A DNA stretch of 64,000 nt from Chryseobacterium formosense (GTDB lineage Bacteria; Bacteroidota; Bacteroidia; Flavobacteriales; Weeksellaceae). The notes below the pieces were generated by a model. The model was not told where the DNA came from. It made no database searches and saw only the letters and a program-made list of their open reading frames with translations. The DNA lies in NCBI RefSeq assembly GCF_900116415.1, contig NZ_FPAP01000006.1:1-64000 (forward strand), read 5' to 3'. Made by a program: the position numbers and the translations under genes. This document shows, piece by piece, positions 33,000 through 41,361 of this stretch; the first letter of the stretch is position 1; the number at the start of each line of letters is the position of its first letter.

Positions 33000-33989
33000 T
33001 TAATCGATTTTAAAAGTTGCGATCACCGGAAAATGATCCGAAAGTTTTTCGGAACGATCAACAGTGTAGCTTACTGGTTTGATAGATTCTGAAGTAAAAA
33101 TATAATCGATTCGCAAAGGATATTTATAATCATGAAAAGTTGTTCCGCTGCCTTTTCCAACCTCATGGAAAGCATCTTTTAAACCTTTTGAAGTTTCATA
33201 ATATTCGTAAGAATTGGGAACTGCATTAAAATCACCCGCAACAATTACCGGATAAGGAGAATTGTCAATGTTTTCTCGGATAATTCTGACTTGTTCCTGA
33301 TGTGCTTTAAAAGTGGGAATTAATCTTTTAACTAAATCTTTTACCTTTTTCTCGTCTTCATCACCATTTCCGTTAAGCTTTACCATGCTTTTTACAAATC
33401 CGAAAGATTCTAAATGTACATTGAAAACACGGTAGATTTTTCCTTTGATTTCCAAATCTATTTGTTCACATTGTGCAGTTATATCGGTATCTTGAAGATT
33501 TTCAAAAAGGTTTTTGCGATTGATAACTTTATATTTGGAGTAAAAAGCAATTACAGGAAGCGAATATTCCCCTTTAAGATTATTCAGGTTAAAATCAGGT
33601 CCGGATTCTTGGAGAAAAACAATATCTGCATTTTGACGGTTAATGTATTTTTCAATTTTGTCAAGTCCCAGCTTGCCTCCTTTTATATTAAAGGTAACAA
33701 TTTTTAGATTTGCAGTTTCTTTGCTTTCTGAAGAATAATTGATCCATCTTTTTACGGGATTTAGAAAAAATAATCCCAAAAACATAAAAATAAATGCTCT
33801 TTTTTTCCAGCTGAAAATCCAGAAAAATGTAAGCAAAACATATCCGATCGCCAAAAGCGGAAAGCCTAAAGACAATAAATTAAACCAAGGAAAAATTTTT
33901 GGTGGAATATAGGCGTTCAGCAAAACTCCTGTTAGCATAAACAGCAGTGCTAAATGCAATATAAAAACGATGATCCGGAAAATTTTCAC
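33000..33989 (-). CDS. Membrane-anchored endonuclease/exonuclease/phosphatase-family protein, copy 1
   Basis: 329 residues with the same plan as its neighbour: three membrane helices then the EEP domain with IVTFNIKGG, VFLQESGPD, GDFNAVPNSYEYY, RIDYIFTSE and LSDHFPVIATF. All catalytic positions are kept in both copies, so both should be active. It starts 6 bp after the rhomboid gene. Tandem duplication is clear from order and sequence. Confidence 0.9.
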   Translation of the reverse strand: MKIFRIIVFILHLALLFMLTGVLLNAYIPPKIFPWFNLLSLGFPLLAIGYVLLTFFWIFSWKKRAFIFMFLGLFFLNPVKRWINYSSESKETANLKIVTFNIKGGKLGLDKIEKYINRQNADIVFLQESGPDFNLNNLKGEYSLPVIAFYSKYKVINRKNLFENLQDTDITAQCEQIDLEIKGKIYRVFNVHLESFGFVKSMVKLNGNGDEDEKKVKDLVKRLIPTFKAHQEQVRIIRENIDNSPYPVIVAGDFNAVPNSYEYYETSKGLKDAFHEVGKGSGTTFHDYKYPLRIDYIFTSESIKPVSYTVDRSEKLSDHFPVIATFKID

Positions 33990-33995
33990 GATAAA

Positions 33996-34727
33996 TTAAT
34001 TAAATCTATATAAATGTTTTTTCCAGATTTTGGCTAAAATAAACCCGACAATTGCTCCACCGACGTGAGCTAAATGTGCGATTCCGCCAACATTTCCTGT
34101 AACACCCAATCCTATAGAAACGATAATAACTACAGGCAATACATATTTTACTTTTACAGGAACAGGAATAAACATAATTCCGATTTTTGCTTCGGGATAA
34201 AGTGTTGCAAAAGCTGCAATAACACCAAATATAGCACCAGATGCACCAACCATTGGCACGGCAATTATATTTTTTAAACTTTCAACTAACCCTTGTTGAG
34301 CAAGTACAGCTTCTGAATTCCCTTTGAATTGAACTGAATCTCCTGCTAAATAACCATTAACATCAAATCCAAAGCCTTCCAAACTCGACTTTATCTGCTC
34401 AACTTCAATAAAGTTCCATACATTAAATAAGAAGAAAGCACCAAGTCCGCTCAAAAAGTAAAGAATTAAATATTTTTTATCACCCAAGCTCTGCTCTAGT
34501 ATCGGGCCAAAGCTGAATAAAGTTAACATATTAAATAAAATATGCATAATGCTTCCATGCATAAACATATGAGTAATGATCTGCCACGAATGGAAAAATG
34601 GTGAAAACGGATAGAATCCTGCTAAATAGGCATCAACCTGATTATTATTAAGAATATTTACAACAATAAATACAATAACATTTATAATAATCAGATTTCG
34701 GGTAAGCGGCGGTATATTATTAAACAT
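33996..34727 (-). CDS. Rhomboid intramembrane serine protease
   Basis: 243 residues, about six or seven membrane helices. Catalytic Ser in GASGAIFGVIAAF and His in HLAHVGGAIVGF; the helix-2 motif HMFMHGSIMHILFNM is also present. An insertion of about 50 residues (FIEVEQIKSSLEGFGFDVNG) sits between helices 3 and 4. Cleaves membrane proteins within the bilayer. Starts 4 bp after mutL, so is co-expressed with it, though no functional link is obvious. Confidence 0.93.
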   Translation of the reverse strand: MFNNIPPLTRNLIIINVIVFIVVNILNNNQVDAYLAGFYPFSPFFHSWQIITHMFMHGSIMHILFNMLTLFSFGPILEQSLGDKKYLILYFLSGLGAFFLFNVWNFIEVEQIKSSLEGFGFDVNGYLAGDSVQFKGNSEAVLAQQGLVESLKNIIAVPMVGASGAIFGVIAAFATLYPEAKIGIMFIPVPVKVKYVLPVVIIVSIGLGVTGNVGGIAHLAHVGGAIVGFILAKIWKKHLYRFN

Positions 34728-34731
34728 CTAC

Positions 34732-36510
34732 TTAAAATTTATTTTTAAAATCATTAAACGGAACTTCATAAAAACATCTTTTTCCGTTAGGTAAAAATTC
34801 GGGGAAACCTAATGCAGTGAAGTCTTTAATCAATTGTTCTGCATCAGCTTTATAAATGAAATCAAAACGGGATTTCGACTGCATTTTGTTCCATTGGTTT
34901 TGATAGAAATGTAAAAACTCTTCTTCGGTTTTATATTCTAAAATTTCAAAAAGATTTTCCAGAAATTTCATAACCTGAGATTCTTTTAAGCCTTCCGGAA
35001 CGGCATCAATTCTCAAAACATTTTCGTGAGCCACAGTCATTTCAAATCCTAATTCAGGAAGATATTTCTTGATAGACTTGTATTTCGATTTCTCAATCTC
35101 ATTCATGTGATATTCCAGGGAAAATAACAGAGACTGGCTGTTTGTGCTTTTCTTCTGTTTATTGTTATTCTCCGAAACCAACAGGCGATGCATTCTGCCC
35201 AAATCGAGCATAAGCGTTGCATCACCTTTGTTGAACAACCAGTACCCGTTGGGAAGACGCATTAAATCTTCATCAAAATCTTCATCTTCAAAAAGATTGA
35301 TTTTAGATGGTTCTGCAGAGATATTCTGATGATACATTTCTGCTAAATTCTGAATCTCTGCTTTAGAAGTAGTCTGCCTTTCTTCCAGAAAAGGATTGTA
35401 ATCACGGTCTACAATAATTTCGGGCATTTTTATGCTTGCCGTATTGCTTTTGCTTGGGAAACTTTTCTGCATGATTTCGTCAAGCTGAGGATCTCTCTCA
35501 AAATCCAGACTTGGTGCGACATTATAAATTCCCAAAGAACGTTTAATGGTTGAACGAAGCAAAGCGAAAATAAGATGTTCATCTTCAAATTTCACTTCCG
35601 TTTTTTGCGGATGGATATTCACATCGATTTTTTCAGGATCTAATTCAAGAAAAAGAAAAAATGTCGGAATATATCCGGGTAAAAGCAATCCTTCAAATGC
35701 TTCTTGAACAGCTTTGTTAAAATACGGACTTTTAAAAAATCTTCCGTTGACGAAAAGAAACTGTTCGCCTCGCGTTTTTTTCGCACCTTCCGGCTTTGCA
35801 ACAAAACCGTGAAGTTTACACCAAAGAATATCTTCTTTAATAGGAATCAACTGCGGATGAAGTTTTCTGCCGAAAATATCTACAATTCTCTGCATCTGAG
35901 TTCCTTTTCTCAGTTTGAAAACAGGATCGTCATCATGGAAAAGAGAAAATTCAAGATTTTCATGTGCCAAAGCAACACGCTGAAACTCATCGATCACATG
36001 ACGGAATTCTATATTGTTGTTCTTCAGAAACTTTCTTCTTGCCGGAACGTTGTAGAAAAGATTTTTCACTAAAAAATTTGATCCTTCAGAAGTTTGTACC
36101 GGTTCCTGAAACTGGAAAACTCCGCCTTCTATATAAATATTGGTTCCTAAAGCGGCGTCTTTAAGTTTTGTCTTTAATTCAACCTGAGAAACAGCGGCGA
36201 TAGAAGCCAAAGCTTCACCCCGGAAGCCTTTTGTGGCAATTTTAAATATATCTTCAGTTCCTCTGATTTTTGAAGTGGCATGTCTTTCAAAAGCCATTCT
36301 TGCATCGGTTTCAGACATTCCTTTTCCGTCATCAGCGACCTGAATCAGGTTTTTTCCTGCATCCCGTATAATCAGCTCTATCTTCGTAGCTCCCGCATCG
36401 ATGGAGTTCTCCAAAAGTTCTTTTACAATGGATGCAGGTCGCTGCACCACTTCACCTGCTGCGATTTGGTTGGCTACATGATCGGGTAAAAGCTGAATAA
36501 TATCTGACAT
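34732..36510 (-). CDS. mutL: DNA mismatch repair protein MutL, endonuclease motif missing
   Basis: 592 residues. The GHKL ATPase half is complete: ELLENSIDAGATKIE, DDGKGM, TKGFRGEALASIAAVS and the DVNIHPQKTEVKF end of the transducer domain. In the C-terminal half, the place of the metal-binding DQHA-x2-E-x4-E motif reads DLGRMHRLLVSE (436 on), and the later CPHGRP position reads LPNGKRCFYE. So the nuclease site found in most non-enterobacterial MutL proteins seems lost. No mutH is in the window. First gene of a minus-strand operon with its own -7 box. Confidence 0.96.
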   Translation of the reverse strand: MSDIIQLLPDHVANQIAAGEVVQRPASIVKELLENSIDAGATKIELIIRDAGKNLIQVADDGKGMSETDARMAFERHATSKIRGTEDIFKIATKGFRGEALASIAAVSQVELKTKLKDAALGTNIYIEGGVFQFQEPVQTSEGSNFLVKNLFYNVPARRKFLKNNNIEFRHVIDEFQRVALAHENLEFSLFHDDDPVFKLRKGTQMQRIVDIFGRKLHPQLIPIKEDILWCKLHGFVAKPEGAKKTRGEQFLFVNGRFFKSPYFNKAVQEAFEGLLLPGYIPTFFLFLELDPEKIDVNIHPQKTEVKFEDEHLIFALLRSTIKRSLGIYNVAPSLDFERDPQLDEIMQKSFPSKSNTASIKMPEIIVDRDYNPFLEERQTTSKAEIQNLAEMYHQNISAEPSKINLFEDEDFDEDLMRLPNGYWLFNKGDATLMLDLGRMHRLLVSENNNKQKKSTNSQSLLFSLEYHMNEIEKSKYKSIKKYLPELGFEMTVAHENVLRIDAVPEGLKESQVMKFLENLFEILEYKTEEEFLHFYQNQWNKMQSKSRFDFIYKADAEQLIKDFTALGFPEFLPNGKRCFYEVPFNDFKNKF

Positions 36511-36538
36511 AAATGAGTAATGAACTTACAAAAATAGG

Positions 36539-36546
36539 CAAAGCAA
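36539..36546 (-). promoter_or_regulatory. -7 box TATTTTTG of mutL
   Basis: CAAAAATA on the plus strand, 28 bp before the mutL start. The flanks TGAACTT-ACAAAAATAGG closely match those of the promoter at 40371. Confidence 0.5.
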
Positions 36547-36614
36547 ATAAGATTTAAAACAGTAAAACAATGATTTAAAATTAAGTTATCCCTAACTTTT
36601 GCACAATCCCATTA

Positions 36615-36648
36615 ATAAAAAGCCCCTAATTGTATAACAACCAGGAGC
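36615..36648 (-). terminator. Terminator of the YoaK/UspA unit
   Basis: On the minus strand GCTCCTGGTTGT (36648-36637) pairs with ACAATTAGGGGC (36633-36622) over 12 bp using G-U wobbles, then TTTTTATT. Confidence 0.75.
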
Positions 36649-36698
36649 CCCAAACTAAGTATATACAAATTTGTGCTGTCCAAAATTCATGAATGATG

Positions 36699-37553
36699 TT
36701 ACATCATTTTTTCTTCTAAAACGAGTTTAGATTTTTCCGGTTTCTTTTGTTTGCCCGCCACTTCTGCGCTTCCATGGATTTTATCATAGATTACAGACAA
36801 AACATTAGGTTTCTGATAGATCTTGGTGTACCTGTAGTTGGTATAAAAATGTCTCAGGTGAATCTTGTAAAAATCATATCCGATCACCACTACCAAGCAA
36901 ACGCTGATTACATAAAATACACTGAATTCCAGATAATAATAAGTTAATCCTGAAAATACAGCTCCCAAAACATATGCAAACATAATACTCAACAGAAGTT
37001 TACCTCTTGCCATCAATTCAGGGTTTTTTCTGTATTTTTTGTGCGTGAACATCGATGCCAGAATTCCTAAGTCGGTTGTTGTTCCGGTAAGATGAGTAGT
37101 TTTCACTAAGAAGTTAGAAATACTTGCCGTTAAACCATTCTGCAAACCTGTTGCAAATAACATTAATCCTACAAGAACTTCAGCTTCTTCCAAGGTTTTC
37201 TGATAGTAATGATGTCCGTAAAAGCCAACGGCCAACAAACATAAAATTTCTAAAACCAATGGCATGGCGTGTGCAAAATACTTGCTCTTCCGGTTGAAAT
37301 TGATCACGAAAAAGTTGGCAGTAAAACTTCCGAAGAAGAAAAGGAAGATCCATGCGCCTACAACAGCAACCTGTCCCCAGTTTCCTTTACTGATTTCTGC
37401 TGCAAAAACAGCGTAATGTCCCGTTACGTTTGATGTAAAAGAGAGAAATATTAATAGAGATGCTATATTTATAGTTCCTGCGGTAAAAGCAGTCAGCGTC
37501 CCCAGTCTTATGTTGTCTCCCAACGTTCTGCTGTTACTATAATTTCTTAACAT
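36699..37553 (-). CDS. YoaK family (DUF1275) membrane protein
   Basis: 284 residues with six or more membrane helices. Family marks: GTLTAFTAGTINIASLLIF near the N-terminus, FTSNVTGHYAVFA, ATGLQNGLTASISN and TTHLTGTTTDLGIL. Transport or sensory function has been proposed for the family but not established. The C-terminus is a basic cytoplasmic tail (KQKKPEKSKLVLEE). It follows the UspA-like gene by 36 bp and shares its promoter; terminator 50 bp after. Confidence 0.88.
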   Translation of the reverse strand: MLRNYSNSRTLGDNIRLGTLTAFTAGTINIASLLIFLSFTSNVTGHYAVFAAEISKGNWGQVAVVGAWIFLFFFGSFTANFFVINFNRKSKYFAHAMPLVLEILCLLAVGFYGHHYYQKTLEEAEVLVGLMLFATGLQNGLTASISNFLVKTTHLTGTTTDLGILASMFTHKKYRKNPELMARGKLLLSIMFAYVLGAVFSGLTYYYLEFSVFYVISVCLVVVIGYDFYKIHLRHFYTNYRYTKIYQKPNVLSVIYDKIHGSAEVAGKQKKPEKSKLVLEEKMM

Positions 37554-37589
37554 TTTTTTGAATTTTAAAAAGTTTATCTTGAATTTTAA

Positions 37590-38087
37590 TTAAACTTCCA
37601 CGAATACTTCAGCAAGTCTGCCTTTTTCGGGCATAAACTCCGGTGTTCCCAATACCACTTCGTACGATTCAAGATCTTTGCTTTTTTTGATGAATGGTGC
37701 AAGATCGAATCTGCCTTTGGAATTTTTATCTTTAAGAGAGGTAGAATAATAAGCTTCTGTGATGTCTTCGGCTTTTACATAATTATTGAAAGCTCTCTGG
37801 AAACTTCCCGAGAAAATGTCGCAAACGATTTTGTCTACCAAATGCGGATATTTGTTAATGATAATTCCGTACGCGTCACAGAATTCTTTGGTTCTGATCT
37901 TGTTGAATATGGTAGATTTCGTCGTAAAAAGAAGATCTCTGATAGAATCTCCCATGTCATAGCCCGATACAAGTAAGATTCTGTACTGCGTGTCATTTTC
38001 TTCTGCGTTTTTCTCTTTTAAAACTCTTTTTAAAATGTTCAGAGACTCAAGAGAATAATCTGTTGCTATTAAAATGGTTTTGATCAT
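37590..38087 (-). CDS. Universal-stress-protein-like protein
   Basis: 165 residues. The opening MIKTILIATDYSLESLNILKR is the first strand and helix of a UspA fold. The usual ATP-binding G-x2-G-x9-G(S/T) motif is not present near the end (VLGTPEFMPEKGRLAEVFV), so it may not bind ATP. No membrane segment. Own -7 box 38 bp upstream. Co-transcribed with the YoaK-type gene; perhaps a cytoplasmic partner, which is a guess from pairing. Confidence 0.75.
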   Translation of the reverse strand: MIKTILIATDYSLESLNILKRVLKEKNAEENDTQYRILLVSGYDMGDSIRDLLFTTKSTIFNKIRTKEFCDAYGIIINKYPHLVDKIVCDIFSGSFQRAFNNYVKAEDITEAYYSTSLKDKNSKGRFDLAPFIKKSKDLESYEVVLGTPEFMPEKGRLAEVFVEV

Positions 38088-38124
38088 ATCTTTAGATTTA
38101 GTTGTGTAACATATTTTGATGATA

Positions 38125-38132
38125 CAAAACTA
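38125..38132 (-). promoter_or_regulatory. -7 box TAGTTTTG of the UspA-like gene
   Basis: CAAAACTA on the plus strand; fits TAnnTTTG with a leader of about 33 nt. Confidence 0.45.
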
Positions 38133-38231
38133 TATCGGTAAGATTAGAGGATCTTTGGAACGGAATTAAAATGTAATTAAAGAGATTAAAATGAGATTAG
38201 AATTTCATTTTAAAAATGCTTCGTTTTGAAG

Positions 38232-39641
38232 CTAAGATTGGATTTCTTCTCTCTGAGTACCGTAAATAGTAGGAAAACGCATCTGAACAGTCGTGCCCTG
38301 ATTTTCATGAGAACTCACCAGAAGTTCGCCGTTGTGCATTCTCACAATATTTCTTGCCAGAGGAAGACCTATGCCATAACCTTCATAATTTCGGGTATTG
38401 GAAGCACGGAAAAACGGATCGTAGATTTTGTTCATTTCAGATTCCGGAATACCGATTCCGTTGTCTTTTATGATGATGTAAAGATCAGTATCTGTTGCTC
38501 CGATCGAAACTTTTACCTGTTGATGATTAGAATATTTGCAGCCGTTGTTGATGATATTCGCAACCGCCAAGTGAAGAAGCTGCTCATTTCCCTGAACTTT
38601 CAGTTTTTTCGGATTATCGGGAAGCATACTGATGTCGAGATAGATATTGTTTCTTGAATCGATTCTTCTTAGAGTTTCAATCACATCCCATAAAAGCTGG
38701 TCGACTCTTACTTTATCAATTTTCGTGATTTTTCCGTCAAAACCTGTTTGTGCAATGAGAAGAAGTGCTTTTATTTTTTTATCGAGCTTTTCGGCTTCAT
38801 CAAGAATAATCTCGAGTGTTTCTTTATATTCTTCTGCAGTTCGGTTGATCGAAAGGGCAACATCGGCTTCTCCCATAATCGATGTAAGCGGAGTGCGGAG
38901 CTCATGAGAAACATTTCCGATCAAATGATTCTGGGTTTCGAAAGAGGTTTCGATTCTTGTCAACATGGTGTTGAAGGTTTCCACCAGTTCGTTCAGTTCT
39001 TTATTATCCGGTTGAGGTTCAAGTCTTAAATGGAGGTTTTCAGAACTGATTTCCTTTACTTTTCCTGTAATTTTCAGAATCGGTTTAAACAAAGTTTTAG
39101 ACAAATAAAAAGAGAAAATCATACTGAAGAAGATCGAGAGGATCATACAGGTAATCAGAGTTCTTTTTAAAAATCCGAGATAATGAACAACGTAATGGTT
39201 TTTTGCCGAAGCAATCGCAATGTAATCTTTGTTTTGATATTTAAAAGATTGCCCGATATAATAAAACTCAGAATCGTTGTAGTTGGCTTCACCGGTTCTG
39301 ATAATATTTTTAAAAAAAGAATCGGGGATATGAACTTCGTGCGAAATTTTTTTGAAATTTGAATCTTCCGGAACCGCAAAAACATAATCTCTTTCCATCG
39401 GAAGCTCCTCATCATTTCTGCTGTTGAGGATGTAATTTTCTGGAAGATCGAGGTGCTCTTTACCTTTTTCGATCTGTACAATCGTTGTTGTACGGATTTT
39501 CAGCAATTCATAAAAACGCTGATGCGAAAAATTTACAATAGAAAAATAGACCGATGCCCCAAAAATCAGGATAACGGTTGTGAAAACAACCATCAGAAGC
39601 ACCATCGTTTTGGTCTGATTGGTAATAACTCTATTGAACAT
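38232..39641 (-). CDS. Sensor histidine kinase, HAMP-HisKA-HATPase
   Basis: 469 residues. Membrane helices at about 12-36 and 158-180 bracket a periplasmic sensing region of 120 residues. HAMP domain about 181-233; H box NVSHELRTPLTSIMGEAD with His 246; N box LAVANIINNGCKYS, G1 KDNGIGIP and G2 GYGIGLPLA. Of the CusS/ArlS layout. Starts 3 bp after the regulator gene. The signal is unknown; the periplasmic part has no recognisable metal motif. Confidence 0.95.
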   Translation of the reverse strand: MFNRVITNQTKTMVLLMVVFTTVILIFGASVYFSIVNFSHQRFYELLKIRTTTIVQIEKGKEHLDLPENYILNSRNDEELPMERDYVFAVPEDSNFKKISHEVHIPDSFFKNIIRTGEANYNDSEFYYIGQSFKYQNKDYIAIASAKNHYVVHYLGFLKRTLITCMILSIFFSMIFSFYLSKTLFKPILKITGKVKEISSENLHLRLEPQPDNKELNELVETFNTMLTRIETSFETQNHLIGNVSHELRTPLTSIMGEADVALSINRTAEEYKETLEIILDEAEKLDKKIKALLLIAQTGFDGKITKIDKVRVDQLLWDVIETLRRIDSRNNIYLDISMLPDNPKKLKVQGNEQLLHLAVANIINNGCKYSNHQQVKVSIGATDTDLYIIIKDNGIGIPESEMNKIYDPFFRASNTRNYEGYGIGLPLARNIVRMHNGELLVSSHENQGTTVQMRFPTIYGTQREEIQS

Positions 39642-39644
39642 TTT

Positions 39645-40352
39645 CTAAGGTTTTTTTAAAACATAGCCCATTCCTATTACAGTATGAATGAGTTTGTTAT
39701 CTTCCTGATTATCTATTTTTTTTCTTAAATAATTTACGTAAACATCCACCACATTGGTTCCCAGCTCGTAATTCACGCCCCAGACTGCATCCAGAATTTC
39801 TGCTCGGGAAATTACTTTTTCGGGATTGTTAAGGAAATACATCAGAAGTTTGTATTCGGTGGAGGTCAACGAAACTTCTTCTCCTGCACGAATTACCTTT
39901 TTGGTATAATCGTTCACCATTAAATCTGAAAATTTAAACACATACTCATTATCTTCTTCATTTTCATTGGTTTCGGGAGCTGTGATCGGATTGCTTCTTC
40001 TTAAAAGAGATTTTATTCTTGCAACCAGTTCGATAAATTTGAAAGGTTTTACGAGATAATCGTCGCCGCCATTTTCAAGACCTAGAACAATATTTTCTGA
40101 AGTTCCCAAGGCTGTTAAAAATAAAATGGGAACACTTTTGTTGGTTTTGCGAATTTCTTTGCAGACATCAAGTCCGTTCATTTCAGGCAGCATAATATCC
40201 AGGATAACGAGATCGAAATCATTTTCCTGTACCAGATTTACCCCGGTACGTCCGTCGAAAGCAACAGAAATTTCATATCCTTTTTCCTGCAGTCCTTTTT
40301 TAATAAAAGAAACAACGCTGGTTTCATCCTCAATCAGAACAATTTTTTTCAT
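39645..40352 (-). CDS. OmpR-type response regulator
   Basis: 235 residues. Receiver with E8/D9/E10 pocket, phosphate-accepting D52 (VILDIMLPEMNG), Thr in LFLTALG and Lys in YLVKPF. Winged-helix output domain from about 130 (VSLTSTEYKLLMYFLNNPE; VDVYVNYLRKKI). Promoter proximal, with the kinase 3 bp downstream. It probably regulates itself and envelope genes, but no clear direct repeats were seen upstream. Confidence 0.95.
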   Translation of the reverse strand: MKKIVLIEDETSVVSFIKKGLQEKGYEISVAFDGRTGVNLVQENDFDLVILDIMLPEMNGLDVCKEIRKTNKSVPILFLTALGTSENIVLGLENGGDDYLVKPFKFIELVARIKSLLRRSNPITAPETNENEEDNEYVFKFSDLMVNDYTKKVIRAGEEVSLTSTEYKLLMYFLNNPEKVISRAEILDAVWGVNYELGTNVVDVYVNYLRKKIDNQEDNKLIHTVIGMGYVLKKP

Positions 40353-40370
40353 AAAACGTAGTGAACTTCA

Positions 40371-40378
40371 CAAAAATA
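40371..40378 (-). promoter_or_regulatory. -7 box TATTTTTG of the OmpR-type system
   Basis: CAAAAATA on the plus strand, 18 bp before the start codon, giving a short leader. Confidence 0.5.
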
Positions 40379-40416
40379 GGAAAAAGATCGGAAACACAAG
40401 ATGTGTATCCCAAAAG

Positions 40417-40440
40417 CAAAAAGACGAATACAAGATTCGC
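40417..40440 (-). terminator. Weak terminator after the eight-gene operon
   Basis: On the minus strand GCGAAT (40440-40435) pairs with ATTCGT (40429-40424), followed by CTTTTTGCTTTT. Short stem, so only a tentative end for the operon that stops at 40465. Confidence 0.4.
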
Positions 40441-40464
40441 CCTTTCGTTATATGTGGAGTGTTT

Positions 40465-41352
40465 TTAGTTTTTATTTGAAAGAACTTTCAGAATAATGGG
40501 TTCAATGTTTGAAGGAAGATCTGCAGATTTGATCTGGTAATTTTTGATTTTCATTTCTTTAAACCAGTTTTCCCAGTATTCTTTGATGACATCAGCTTCA
40601 AAGGGATTTCCTTTGACAGGATTTATGCCTAAGACAATAACTTCAAGGTTCTCCAAATCATCATTTGCTTTTACGAAGCCTAAATTTTTATCCTGAATTT
40701 TAGCTTTAAAATCTGATGAGCTCAATTTTAGTGACTTTACGAGTTCAGGAGTGAGGTAAGATGTTTTTTGACCTTCTGAAAATTTAGAATCCTTATGATA
40801 AATATATCCGTCGGTTAAAATAAAAAGTACATTTCTATGATCATCTTTTATACAATAGTCTTTCACTTTATTTTTAAAAAACTCCCAAATATCAGAACCG
40901 ACATACTTTTTATCTTTTATAGCAGACTGATAAATCTGTAAAGGTAAATCTGAGTATTTTTTTTCGACTAGACTGATGTTTTCTTTTGTCGTATTCTTGT
41001 CAAACGAAACTTTTAGTTCTTTGGTAAGTTCGTTCATTTTGGGATCTGATGGTTCGGGGTTAAAGAAAACCTGCATCTGATCGTTCAGCTGAATAACCTT
41101 TTTACTTTTAATATGATCTAAAAACCCTTTTTCAATGGCTTTGATATATTCTGTATCTCTTTGAAAATATTCCATGGTGGGATTCGGATTTTTCTCAGGA
41201 TCAATTCGGTCTGAAAGATCGATCAGAATACTTATGTTCAGGTTTTTTGCTGAATTATTAGTAGGGACAGAATTTTCTGCTTTGGGTTTTTCCGGGTTTC
41301 CACACTGTATAAATAATGCGGAAATTAGCAATAGATAAAATATTTTTTTCAT
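40465..41352 (-). CDS. vWA-like lipoprotein, last gene of the eight-gene operon
   Basis: 295 residues. Signal MKKIFYLLLISALFIQC (Cys 17). After a Ser/Asn linker, NISILIDLSDRIDPEKN (40-56) is the first strand and a degenerate MIDAS of a von Willebrand A fold (D-x-S-x-R instead of D-x-S-x-S); the later VLFILTDGYIYHK supplies the usual T-D-G strand. A divalent metal or protein partner is likely bound in the periplasm. The family is close to vWA proteins linked to TerB-type stress genes, which fits the TerB-like neighbour. It starts 9 bp after the coiled-coil membrane gene. Confidence 0.78.
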   Translation of the reverse strand: MKKIFYLLLISALFIQCGNPEKPKAENSVPTNNSAKNLNISILIDLSDRIDPEKNPNPTMEYFQRDTEYIKAIEKGFLDHIKSKKVIQLNDQMQVFFNPEPSDPKMNELTKELKVSFDKNTTKENISLVEKKYSDLPLQIYQSAIKDKKYVGSDIWEFFKNKVKDYCIKDDHRNVLFILTDGYIYHKDSKFSEGQKTSYLTPELVKSLKLSSSDFKAKIQDKNLGFVKANDDLENLEVIVLGINPVKGNPFEADVIKEYWENWFKEMKIKNYQIKSADLPSNIEPIILKVLSNKN

Positions 41353-41361
41353 AATAAGATT

